From assembly GCF_001510715.1 (NCBI RefSeq), contig NZ_LMTJ01000001.1:480471-544470 (forward strand): a DNA stretch of 64,000 bases, read 5' to 3'. The position numbers and the translations under genes are program-made. The stretch is from Bacillus sp. FJAT-29814. GTDB lineage: Bacteria > Bacillota > Bacilli > Bacillales > Cytobacillaceae. Within the stretch, counting starts at the first letter, position 1; every line of letters begins with the position of its first letter. This document shows positions 15,296 to 23,465 of this stretch, in pieces. A model generated the notes under the pieces. The model saw only the letters and a list, made by a program, of their open reading frames with translations, was not told the origin of the DNA and searched no databases.

Positions 15296-16357
15296 ATGAG
15301 CTATTTATGCCTTGAAAATGTAGTAAAAACCTTTAATAAAACAGAAGTCGTGAAAAAAATGAACCTCGAAATCAAACAGGGTGAACTTGTTTCCTTTCTA
15401 GGGCCATCCGGCTGTGGAAAAACGACAACCCTCAACATGATTGCCGGATTCCTCGAAGTGGACGGTGGAAAAATTGTGGTGGACGGGAAGCCTGTCCACC
15501 TGCTTCCCCCGAATAAAAGGGAAATGGGCATGGTTTTTCAAAACTATGCTCTCTTTCCCCATATGACTGTATTTGAGAATGTCGCCTATGGACTAAAGCT
15601 TCGCAAGGTAAGTAAAGATGAAATTAAATCCCGTGTCGCAGAAGCTCTCGAGATGGTCAGGCTGACAGGCTATGAAAAGCGCTATCCGAAGGAGCTTTCC
15701 GGCGGACAGCAGCAACGTGTGTCATTGGCTAGGGCTCTTGTCATCAAACCGAAAGTGTTATTGCTTGATGAACCTTTGAGCAACTTGGATGCGAAACTGC
15801 GGCAAGAAATGCGTGAGGAAATCGTGGATATTCAAAAAAGGGTTGGGATCACAACTATATTTGTTACCCATGATCAGGAAGAGGCCCTTGCCATTTCAGA
15901 TAGGATTGCGGTTATGTATGAAGGAAGAATTGAACAGCTTGATACGCCGGTTGAGATTTATAACCACCCTCAGACTGATTTTGTTTCTAGGTTTATTGGA
16001 GAAGTAAACCAGATACAAGGCAAGGTCGTTAAAATACTCAACGACCAAGAAAGCTTGGTCTCGTTTTATGGCTATGAGCAGGTAGTAACAAGGCGTTTAG
16101 CGGAAAATGGTGTCATTGATTTTTATATTCGTCCTGAAAAAATTCATATTTCCTTAGAACCCATCGATGGCATTGTCATCAAGGTGGACAGGAAAATGTT
16201 CTTGGGTGCGAAAACGAGATACATTCTCCACAACAAGGAAAATAAGCATATCATTGCAGATATTCCAAATACCGTTCTAAATCCCGATCATGTTCATGAG
16301 GGGAAAGATGTAAGCATTCATTGGAATCCAGAGGATTTATTAGCAACCAAAAAGTGA
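15296..16357 (+). CDS. ABC importer ATPase (PotA-like), 353 aa
   Basis: The ATP-hydrolysing subunit of a PotABCD-type importer. Walker A GPSGCGKTT is at 36-44, the signature LSGGQQQRVS near 132, Walker B LLLDEPLSNLD just after, and the H-loop THDQEEA. The C-terminal TOBE region (about 245-350) is typical of the CUT1/polyamine group and may be regulatory. ATG 15296 was preferred over GTG 15287 because AGAGGTGA lies at the right distance. It sits 14 bases after the binding protein and just before both permeases. Confidence 0.9.
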   Translation: MSYLCLENVVKTFNKTEVVKKMNLEIKQGELVSFLGPSGCGKTTTLNMIAGFLEVDGGKIVVDGKPVHLLPPNKREMGMVFQNYALFPHMTVFENVAYGLKLRKVSKDEIKSRVAEALEMVRLTGYEKRYPKELSGGQQQRVSLARALVIKPKVLLLDEPLSNLDAKLRQEMREEIVDIQKRVGITTIFVTHDQEEALAISDRIAVMYEGRIEQLDTPVEIYNHPQTDFVSRFIGEVNQIQGKVVKILNDQESLVSFYGYEQVVTRRLAENGVIDFYIRPEKIHISLEPIDGIVIKVDRKMFLGAKTRYILHNKENKHIIADIPNTVLNPDHVHEGKDVSIHWNPEDLLATKK

Positions 16358-16370
16358 GGTGATTTCTCCG

Positions 16371-17291
16371 ATGCAGGCTGAAACCGCATATCAAGAACAG
16401 GAATTGTTATTCAAGCAGAAAAAGAAGAATTTATCAAAGAAGAGGCTTGACTATTTGCTTTTATTATTTCCAACGCTTGGTATCTTTATATTTTTCTTTT
16501 TGCTTCCGTTGTTTTTCCTCTTTATCACCGGCTTTAAGACGTTCGACGCATCAAGTGGGATTGGAAATGACTGGACCCTCGAGAATTACACAAAATTTTT
16601 ATCCGATACATTTTATCTCGGGGTCCTATGGCGGACGGTAAAAATTGCCTTGCTGACTACTTTAGTTGCCATCGTGATTTCGTTCCCAGTTGCCTATCAA
16701 ATTACGAAAGCAAACAGAAGAATCAAAAATTATTTAACCTTAATCGTTCTGTCACCATTGTTGATCAGTATGGTAATCCGCTGCTACGGATGGGTTATCT
16801 TGTTATCCAATAACGGTGTTGTCAATAATGCGTTATTGAAGTTTGGATGGATCGATAAGCCGTTAACCTTGCTGTATACGGAATTTAGTGTGGTAATCGG
16901 TATGGTGCACGTCCTGTTTCCATATATGGTTTTAAGTATCATGGGATCACTGGAAAGAATTGACCCATCTGTTATTCGAGCATCACAAAATCTGGGTGCC
17001 AGCCCGCTTCGAACATTCTTTTCTATCGTTTTGCCGCTAACGCTGCCTGGAATCTTTGCGGGTTCCGTCATGGTGTTTAGTTTAGGAATCAGTTCTTTCG
17101 TCACTCCGGCAATACTTGGGGGACCGCAGGTAAAAGTCATGTCGTTCCTTACATATGAACAAGTAGCGGTCATGCTGAATTGGCCTTACGGATCGGCGAT
17201 TGGTTTCCTATTAATCTTTATTGCGACGATTACGATCATTATTTATAGCAAACTATTAACTACTTCTAAAAAAGGAGTGGCCATTCAATGA
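16371..17291 (+). CDS. ABC importer permease (PotB-like), 306 aa
   Basis: A membrane permease with six hydrophobic segments and the cytoplasmic EAA-like loop IRASQNLGASPLRTFFSIVL, which contacts the ATPase. Length and pattern match PotB-type permeases of polyamine-type importers. ATG 16371 was chosen, with AGGTGA upstream; GTG 16359 is the alternative. Its stop overlaps the start of the second permease gene by four bases (ATGA), showing translational coupling. Confidence 0.87.
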   Translation: MQAETAYQEQELLFKQKKKNLSKKRLDYLLLLFPTLGIFIFFFLLPLFFLFITGFKTFDASSGIGNDWTLENYTKFLSDTFYLGVLWRTVKIALLTTLVAIVISFPVAYQITKANRRIKNYLTLIVLSPLLISMVIRCYGWVILLSNNGVVNNALLKFGWIDKPLTLLYTEFSVVIGMVHVLFPYMVLSIMGSLERIDPSVIRASQNLGASPLRTFFSIVLPLTLPGIFAGSVMVFSLGISSFVTPAILGGPQVKVMSFLTYEQVAVMLNWPYGSAIGFLLIFIATITIIIYSKLLTTSKKGVAIQ

Positions 17292-18092
17292 GAAAGGCAT
17301 TGCCTAAATTTGGATTAAATTTCTTTTGTCTGCTCGTTTACATCTTCTTGGCTGCTCCAATCGTAGTTGTTTTATTTTCATCGTTGACTACCACCGAATA
17401 TATCGTGTTTCCTCCCAAAGGGTTGACATTAAGGTGGTATGCCGAATTAGTTAATCATCCAGAATTTATGCAGTCGTTTATGCTAAGTATTGGCGTTGCC
17501 TTTGGAACCGCGATTATTTCAACAGTTATTGGAACGATGTCTTCGATTGCCGTTGTCAGGTATCAGTTCAAAGGGAAAACAGCCATTATGCAGCTGGTCG
17601 GATCACCTCTTTTGATTCCAACCGTTGTCTTTGGGGTAGCTCTTTTACAGTTTTTTTTCCTGGATCGGTTTGGCAACAAGCCCGGCAGCGTTAGTGATTG
17701 GTCATATCATTTTAACGATACCATTTGTCATGCGCTTGGTGGTCGCCAGTTTAGTAGGCTTTGACCGCTCTATTGAACAAGCTGCGATGAATCTGGGGGC
17801 AGGAAGCATGAGGGTATTTTTTCAGATTACGCTTCCCATCATTAAATCAGGCGTTATTGCCGGGGCCATCTTTGCTTTCATTACTTCATTTGATGATTTA
17901 ACTGTTGCTCTATTTATTGTTAGTACCGATGTTGTGACGCTGCCAGTCCGTATTTTCACCTACATGCAATACCAATATGACCCAATCATTACCTCCGTTT
18001 CTAGTATCGTGATTCTTTTGACAGTCGTGTTAATGGTTGTTATTGAAAGAGTACTAGGGGTTGGAAAAGTATTCGAGTCGAAAAATGAATAA
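17288..18092 (+). pseudogene. ABC importer permease (PotC-like), frameshifted in a T8 run
   Basis: ATG 17288 opens a PotC-type permease (TTEYIVFPPKGLTLRWYAEL, LIPTVVFGVALLQFF). The frame runs out of homology after the poly-T tract at 17651-17658 and stops at 17764. The downstream frame carries the expected rest: SWIGLATSPAALVIGHIILT, the EAA-like loop EQAAMNLGAGSMRVFFQITL and the last membrane segments to 18092. Removing one T restores a protein of about 267 residues. Because the rest of the operon is intact, a read error or slippage at T8 (in RNA polymerase or ribosome) is as likely as true inactivation. Confidence 0.85.
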
Positions 18093-18104
18093 GAAGGTGT
18101 TTTT

Positions 18105-18428
18105 GTGCACATTAAACAGCACCCTATTCTAGGGGAACAGCTTCAAAAACAATTAACCATATATTTTAATGATGAACCTTACACTGCTTATGAACAACAG
18201 TCTGTTGCGGCAGCTTTGCTGGCAAATGGTATAAAAAAATTGGGCGTCAGCCGGAATTTGGTTCAGCCACGAGGCATGTTTTGCTCGCGGGGAAGATGCT
18301 GCAGCTGCTATATGACGGTAAATGGGGAGGACCATGTGCGGACTTGTATGATCAAGGTCGTGGATGGAATGAAGATTTTTTCGAATAATGGTGATCCACA
18401 AGTTAGGAGTGAATTCTATGGAGACTGA
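18105..18428 (+). CDS. [2Fe-2S] subunit of an HcnA/opine-dehydrogenase-like complex
   Basis: A 107-residue ferredoxin-like protein. The cluster ligands are Cys60, Cys65, Cys68 and Cys81 in RGMFCSRGRCCSCYMTVNG and VRTC, the pattern of the N-terminal domain of sarcosine oxidase alpha and of the small subunits of HcnABC, opine and D-hydroxyproline dehydrogenases. It would shuttle electrons from the flavin subunits encoded next. GTG start 18105 follows AAGAAGG. It overlaps the next gene by 11 bases. Confidence 0.83.
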   Translation: MHIKQHPILGEQLQKQLTIYFNDEPYTAYEQQSVAAALLANGIKKLGVSRNLVQPRGMFCSRGRCCSCYMTVNGEDHVRTCMIKVVDGMKIFSNNGDPQVRSEFYGD

Positions 18429-19506
18429 TGTTCTTATTATCGGTGCCGGACCCGCCAGTCTTACCGCTGCCGTGGAAACAGCATCAAGAGGGCTGGATGT
18501 AACCATTGTGGAAGAATCACTAACAATGGGCGGACAACTAATCCAGCAAACCCAAGTCCTGGATTCGCTGCCATCTTTTTATCAGCCAAAAAGGGGCTTT
18601 GAATTGGCACAACAATTAAGGAATCTTGTAGAGGATACCACTGTTCGGTGTTTATTAGGTCACCGGGTGATTGGCTTTTATAAGGATGGTAGTGTCGGAA
18701 TATCGGATGAGGCTAATGTGTTTCCTCTGAAAGCAAAAAGAATAATCGTGGCCACGGGTGCAGCTGAAAAGGCCATCGCCTTTCCAAAATGGACGCTCCC
18801 GGGGATTATGACGATTGGAGCAGCCCAAACATTATTGAATCGGGATTTTGTCCTTCCTGGTAAACATGCTGTGATTATTGGGACCAGCGACTTTGCGATG
18901 GATGTTGCCCTTCAGCTTTCTGAGGCTGGGGTGCAGGTAAAGGCAATGGTGGAAAAAAGCGAAACTGTATTTGCACACGACATTGAAAAGGTGGAGCAGG
19001 TTCGTAAATTAGGCGTTCCTGTATATCTAAACTCTTCCATTAAAGAAGCAAGGGGAATTGGAAGGGTGGAGGAAATTGATGTTGAGCAGGGAGAACATAT
19101 TACGACCATTCCTGTGGATACTGTTTGTGTCGACGGCGGCCGGTCTCCAATCCTCGATGTTTTTTACCAGTTGGAGTGCTCCTTCGGCTATCAAAAAGAA
19201 CTAGGTGGCTGGATCCCGCAATACAACCCATTCTTCCGAACAGACCGAGAAGATGTTTTTTTAGCAGGAAACGCTGCTGGGGTGAGTTCCCAAGGAGTTT
19301 TACTTGTGACAGGGATGATCGCAGGAATTAATGCAAGTGAATCCTTGGGAGCTTTAAGTAAGCAAGAGGCCGAAATTAAAACAACATCTCTTTGGAAAGA
19401 GATCGAAACTCTTGAGACGAAGCTCGATCCAGATGTATGGAAAGCTAGGATTCGGCATGTGCAAAACTATGAACATCCTGTCCTTACAGATCAATTTATC
19501 TCTTAA
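18418..19506 (+). CDS. FAD/NAD-type oxidoreductase, HcnB-like subunit, 362 aa
   Basis: A two-dinucleotide-domain flavoprotein. The FAD motif VLIIGAGPASLTAAV is at the N-terminus, then VVEESLTMGGQLIQQT-like sequence, IIVATGAAEKAIAFPKWTLP and a second Rossmann motif HAVIIGTSDFAMDVALQL. This matches HcnB and the alpha subunits of opine or D-hydroxyproline dehydrogenases. In those enzymes a BFD-like [2Fe-2S] domain usually follows in the same chain; here it is a separate gene (19541). ATG 18418 was selected (TAGGAGT at 8 bases). Confidence 0.85.
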   Translation: METDVLIIGAGPASLTAAVETASRGLDVTIVEESLTMGGQLIQQTQVLDSLPSFYQPKRGFELAQQLRNLVEDTTVRCLLGHRVIGFYKDGSVGISDEANVFPLKAKRIIVATGAAEKAIAFPKWTLPGIMTIGAAQTLLNRDFVLPGKHAVIIGTSDFAMDVALQLSEAGVQVKAMVEKSETVFAHDIEKVEQVRKLGVPVYLNSSIKEARGIGRVEEIDVEQGEHITTIPVDTVCVDGGRSPILDVFYQLECSFGYQKELGGWIPQYNPFFRTDREDVFLAGNAAGVSSQGVLLVTGMIAGINASESLGALSKQEAEIKTTSLWKEIETLETKLDPDVWKARIRHVQNYEHPVLTDQFIS

Positions 19507-19540
19507 TTAGAAAAGATTAAGAGTCTAGTAGGTGAATAGA

Positions 19541-19870
19541 TTGGATAAAACCACGATTATTTGTCGATGCGAAGAAATCAGTTACGAAGAAATTGAGGAT
19601 GTCATATCCATTGGCGCGAGAAGATTTGATGATATAAAAAGACTGACCCGTTGCGGCATGGGCCCCTGTCAGTCGAAAATTTGCAGCAGCCTGGTGGCAG
19701 AAATTATTCATGATAAAACAGGTCTTCCTTTTCCTGAGATTCCGTTACCGCGGATGAGGATGCCGATTAGCCCGATTAAGATTGGAACGCTTACTACTAA
19801 TAGTACCACTTTTTCCTCGGTCAAATCTGTGCTAGACGAGGTGGAGTTAGAGGATGGGAAGGTGAGATAG
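19541..19870 (+). CDS. BFD-like [2Fe-2S] protein, 109 aa
   Basis: A bacterioferritin-associated-ferredoxin-like domain with ligands Cys8 and Cys10 (IICRCEE) and Cys38 and Cys43 (RCGMGPCQSKIC). In HcnB, LhpF and sarcosine-oxidase-type flavoproteins this module is the C-terminal domain; here it is detached. The C-terminal 40 residues (from PFPEIPLPRMRMPISPIKIG) match the Pro-rich tail found there. TTG 19541 was chosen because AGGTGA lies 5 bases upstream; the in-frame GTG 19532 sits inside that site. It abuts the DadA-like gene. Confidence 0.82.
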   Translation: MDKTTIICRCEEISYEEIEDVISIGARRFDDIKRLTRCGMGPCQSKICSSLVAEIIHDKTGLPFPEIPLPRMRMPISPIKIGTLTTNSTTFSSVKSVLDEVELEDGKVR

Positions 19871-20956
19871 TTGGAAACCAATTATGAAACGATCATTATT
19901 GGCGGAGGGGTCCTCGGGAGTAGTATCGCGTATCACCTTTCTGAACGCAAGAAGGATAGAATTCTAGTATTGGACCAGAAATTCCCGTTGGCCGGAACAT
20001 CAGGTTCGACCCAAGCCTGGATATGGGTTCATAATAAAACTCCTTCCTGGTATGCCGAGTTTAATATGTACAGTGCAGAACTTTTTCCGTATTTAGCGAA
20101 AAAAATTGGCGATGTGGAATATAAACAAACGGGAGGGCTTTCTCCATTTTTTAATGAGGCTGATCGCGAAAAAGCCTTGCAGCTTGCTAAAGCCTATAAG
20201 GAAATTGGCATTAAAATCAAGGTCTTATCTCGTGAGGAGGCTTTGGAAAAAGAGCCATCGCTCAATCCGAATGTGGCAGGCGCTACTTATAGTTCCATCG
20301 ATGGGAACGTCAATCCTTTTCGCTTAGTCGATAGGTATATGAGGGCGGCAAAGAAAAATGGTGTCCAATATTCTACTTTTAATAAAGTAACAGAAATCCA
20401 AAAGCTCCCTGATAAATTCATTGTCGTTTCCGAGAAAGGGACGTTTGTCTGTAAAAATCTAATTCTCGCTGGCGGCACTTGGTCAAGAGAATTAGGGAAA
20501 TTGGTGGACATCAACATACCTGTAAACCAGGTGAGAGGGCAAATTCTCGTTACAGAACCCTTAAAGCCTTTCTTAAATTATACGATCAGTGGTGTGAGAC
20601 AGACGTTTAACGGTGAAGTATTAATCGGGTATTCAATGGAAAAGGAAGGATTTAACCGGGCAACAACATTGGATCTTATACAAGAAACAGCTAATATGGC
20701 CGTTCATTATATACCGGGGTTAAGGAAGGCCAAGGTGGTGCGTGCTTTTTCAGGGATTCGAGCGATGCCGGAAGATGGGCTTCCGATTCTTGGGAGTATT
20801 CCAGGTATCGATCGTCTTTATGTGGCGGCAACTCATAGTGGGATGACCCTATCGCCGCTCATTGGAACGCTTATGAGCGAATTAATACTAGATGGGGAAA
20901 CATCGGTCCCGATTGACCGCTATTCCATCAGCCGGTTTGATTCAGTAGTCAGATAA
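19871..20956 (+). CDS. FAD-dependent amino/imino-acid oxidoreductase, DadA/HcnC-like, 361 aa
   Basis: A D-amino-acid-oxidase-fold flavoprotein: FAD motif TIIIGGGVLGSSIAYHL, covering SGSTQAWIW near the flavin, and the C-terminal RAFSGIRAMPEDGLPILG with THSGMTLSP. It resembles HcnC and the beta subunit of opine or D-hydroxyproline dehydrogenases, which dehydrogenate the C-N bond of an imino or D-amino acid. TTG start with AAGGTGAG just before. With the three preceding genes it completes one membrane-linked or quinone-linked dehydrogenase. The substrate is unknown. Confidence 0.85.
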   Translation: METNYETIIIGGGVLGSSIAYHLSERKKDRILVLDQKFPLAGTSGSTQAWIWVHNKTPSWYAEFNMYSAELFPYLAKKIGDVEYKQTGGLSPFFNEADREKALQLAKAYKEIGIKIKVLSREEALEKEPSLNPNVAGATYSSIDGNVNPFRLVDRYMRAAKKNGVQYSTFNKVTEIQKLPDKFIVVSEKGTFVCKNLILAGGTWSRELGKLVDINIPVNQVRGQILVTEPLKPFLNYTISGVRQTFNGEVLIGYSMEKEGFNRATTLDLIQETANMAVHYIPGLRKAKVVRAFSGIRAMPEDGLPILGSIPGIDRLYVAATHSGMTLSPLIGTLMSELILDGETSVPIDRYSISRFDSVVR

Positions 20957-20985
20957 AATTTTTAAAAGATTAGGAGGAATTTGCA

Positions 20986-21321
20986 ATGCCGCATATAATC
21001 ATTAGAGGAGTCTCGATCGAGCAGGTTAAATCAATCAGTACCGCACTTGTACAAGAACTGGCGGAATTATGTGCCTGTGGAACGGACAATTTCACATTGG
21101 AACTTGTTCATTCTACATATGTATTTGATGGAAGTGAAGTGCCTGGATATCCATTGATTGAAGTAAAGTGGTTTGAACGAGGCCAGGAAATTCAAGACCA
21201 ATTTGCCAATATTGTCACCAAACACATTCAAGCACTTGGAATTCCAGAAGTAGAGGTCGCTTTCAGTACATTTTTGGAATCGGCGTATTATCTCAATGGC
21301 AAGAGTTTTGCCACTTCCTAA
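20986..21321 (+). CDS. DUF1904 / tautomerase-superfamily protein, 111 aa
   Basis: A small protein starting Met-Pro (MPHIIIRGVSIEQVKSIS) with FDGSEVPGYPLIEVKWFERG in the middle, matching DUF1904, which belongs to the tautomerase/MIF superfamily. In that superfamily the exposed N-terminal proline is the catalytic base for keto-enol tautomerisation. Its place next to oxidases, aminotransferases and a fumarylacetoacetate-hydrolase-family enzyme suggests it tautomerises a 2,4-dioxo acid (inference). AGGAGG precedes the ATG. The third operator site follows, so this is the last gene of the importer/oxidase transcript. Confidence 0.75.
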   Translation: MPHIIIRGVSIEQVKSISTALVQELAELCACGTDNFTLELVHSTYVFDGSEVPGYPLIEVKWFERGQEIQDQFANIVTKHIQALGIPEVEVAFSTFLESAYYLNGKSFATS

Positions 21322-21332
21322 CATAAGATATA

Positions 21333-21351
21333 AAGTTATAACATTATACTT
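21333..21351. promoter_or_regulatory. GntR operator candidate 4, before the aminotransferase operon
   Basis: AAGTTATAACATTATACTT. Its reverse complement differs from the 14019 site at one central base only. It lies 37 bases before the ATG of the class I/II aminotransferase gene, marking a second regulated promoter for the last four genes of the island. Confidence 0.65.
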
Positions 21352-21387
21352 TTTGAATGAAATTGATAATGAAAGGAGGCCTCCCAT

Positions 21388-22608
21388 ATGAGTTACCGCT
21401 TTGCAGACCGAACGAAAATGTTTAAATCTTCCCCTATCCGTGAAATAGCAGGTCTTATTCAAAAAAAAGGAAGTGATGTCATATCATTCGCCGGAGGAAA
21501 TCCATATGAACCTTATTTTCCGTCCGCAGATATCAAAAAAGCGTTCGATAAGGTTTTTGAATCTGGGAACAAAAGCTTGCAATATGGAATGACTCCAGGG
21601 TTCATGCCGTTAAGGGAGCAAATAAGCCAACGTGTCAGCGCTAAAGGAATCCAATCAAAGCCAGAAGATATTCTATTGACAACAGGTGCACAACAAGCGA
21701 TTGACTTATTCGGCCGGATTATGATTTCTCCAGGCGATGTTGTCCTTACTGAAAATCCGACTTTCTTTGCGGCTGTCCAATCCTTCCAATCGTATGAAGC
21801 AAATGTGGTTGGCGTAAATGGTGATGAACAGGGAATGGACCTTGATGAGTTGGAAGCAAAAATAAAACAATACAATCCGAAGTTTATTTATGTTGTCCCG
21901 ACATTTTCTAATCCAGAGGGCAGAGTATGGAGTCAAGAACGACGCAAAGCATTATTGGAACTTGCTTATCAATATAACACGCTCATTTTAGAGGATGACC
22001 CGTATGGCGATATTCAATTCTATGAGAATGAGCAATATATACCAATTGCAGCCATGGATGTTCAAAAATCCCATGTTGTATATGCAGGTACTTTTTCCAA
22101 GACAGTCGTTCCTTCCTTACGGATCGGCTGGGTACAAGGTCCAGAAGCTATTCTTAAATATTTATCGCAAATTAAAGAAGCGGCAGATCTTATGTCCAGC
22201 ACCCTTAACCAACAGGCACTGTATTACTTGATTAAAGATATGGATTTAGATGCACATATCGGTATGTTGCGGAAAAATTATTACCAGCATATGGCGATTA
22301 TGCAGGATTATTTAAAAACATTAGATCCTAATTTTGTATCCTGGATTGAGCCAAAAGGTGGAATGTTTATCTGGGTTAAAGTGGATGAGAGCATAAATAC
22401 AACAGAATTATTAGCAGAGGTATTAGAGCATGGTGTCGCCTATGTACCGGGTGGTCCATTTTATGTTGAAAACCCACAGCAAAACACGTTGCGCCTGAAT
22501 TTTACCCATTCCAGCCCAGAAAAGATCCAAATTGGAATGGAACGATTAGTGTCCGTATTTAGACAATCTGAGATGAATGTGAATATTAAAGGAGCTGGTT
22601 TTAGGTGA
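21388..22608 (+). CDS. class I/II PLP aminotransferase (2-aminoadipate/LysN type), 406 aa
   Basis: A fold-type-I aminotransferase related to the LysN/MocR group: VISFAGGNPYEPYFPS near the N-terminus, LLTTGAQQAIDLFGR, ILEDDPYGDIQFY and the lysine motif YAGTFSKTVVPSLRIGW. Enzymes of this group transaminate alpha-amino acids with broad range, including 2-aminoadipate and D- or L-kynurenine-like substrates. It has a strong GAAAGGAGG site and is translationally coupled (GTGA overlap) to the D-amino-acid aminotransferase. It probably deaminates a pathway amino acid. Confidence 0.86.
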   Translation: MSYRFADRTKMFKSSPIREIAGLIQKKGSDVISFAGGNPYEPYFPSADIKKAFDKVFESGNKSLQYGMTPGFMPLREQISQRVSAKGIQSKPEDILLTTGAQQAIDLFGRIMISPGDVVLTENPTFFAAVQSFQSYEANVVGVNGDEQGMDLDELEAKIKQYNPKFIYVVPTFSNPEGRVWSQERRKALLELAYQYNTLILEDDPYGDIQFYENEQYIPIAAMDVQKSHVVYAGTFSKTVVPSLRIGWVQGPEAILKYLSQIKEAADLMSSTLNQQALYYLIKDMDLDAHIGMLRKNYYQHMAIMQDYLKTLDPNFVSWIEPKGGMFIWVKVDESINTTELLAEVLEHGVAYVPGGPFYVENPQQNTLRLNFTHSSPEKIQIGMERLVSVFRQSEMNVNIKGAGFR

Positions 22609-23465
22609 ACTATGTTCTTGAAAACCAACAGATTGTTCCAAGAGAAAATGTCGAGATAAGTTTTTTGGATCGAGCCTATGTATTTGGCGATGGCGTATAT
22701 GAAGTAATCGGGGTTTATAATGGCGTGCCTTTTAAGATGGATCAACATCTGACTAGACTGCAGTCGAGCGCTGATCAAATCCAACTCCCCCTTCCATACG
22801 ATATAAAGGTATTAGAGGAAAAATTGATCGAACTTCAGGAAAAGAATCATTTAGTTACTGGCTTTATTTATCTACAAATTAGCCGAGGGGTAGCGCCAAG
22901 AACGCATCATTTTCCTAACCCTGAGGTAGTGCCTAAACTAATTGCGCATGTAACCGAAACAACGAGACTGCCAGATGACTTTTACGCATATGGGGTAAAC
23001 ACGATACTTGTGGAAGATGTTAGGTGGCTTAGATGTAATATAAAGAGTTTAAATTTGTTGCCTAATGTTTTAGCAAAAGAAACAGCCATTAAAAATAATT
23101 GCTTCGAAGCGATCCTGTATCGGGGAGAGACCATAACAGAAGGCAGCTCATCCAATGTATTTGTGGTAAGGGGGAATAAGCTTTACACACATCCTGCCAA
23201 TAACTATATATTGAATGGCATTACTAGATCAACAGTCATTGATATTTGCCAAAAGAATAATATTGAAGTAGTTGAAACGGCTTTCAATAAGGAATTTTTA
23301 TTAAACGCAGATGAAGCATTTTTAACGGTAACTTTTTTAGGCATCATACCCATTCGTCAAGTAGACGAGAAAACGGTCGGAATAGGCGAAATAACCAAGA
23401 AAATCCAAAGTGAATACTACGAACTTACGCATAAAAGCGGGGTTGGGTCAAAGGGAGTGATATAA
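22605..23465 (+). CDS. dat: D-amino-acid aminotransferase, 286 aa
   Basis: A class IV (fold-type IV) aminotransferase. DRAYVFGDGVYEVIGVYNG is at 22-40, RGVAPRTHHFP at 94-104 is the carboxylate-binding loop typical of D-alanine aminotransferase, and Lys147 in CNIKSLNLLPN is the PLP lysine. The family moves the amino group of D-alanine and similar D-amino acids to 2-oxoglutarate. D-alanine is one product of the OrtAB reaction, so this enzyme could take it to pyruvate (inference). GTG start overlaps the preceding stop. Confidence 0.85.
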   Translation: MNYVLENQQIVPRENVEISFLDRAYVFGDGVYEVIGVYNGVPFKMDQHLTRLQSSADQIQLPLPYDIKVLEEKLIELQEKNHLVTGFIYLQISRGVAPRTHHFPNPEVVPKLIAHVTETTRLPDDFYAYGVNTILVEDVRWLRCNIKSLNLLPNVLAKETAIKNNCFEAILYRGETITEGSSSNVFVVRGNKLYTHPANNYILNGITRSTVIDICQKNNIEVVETAFNKEFLLNADEAFLTVTFLGIIPIRQVDEKTVGIGEITKKIQSEYYELTHKSGVGSKGVI

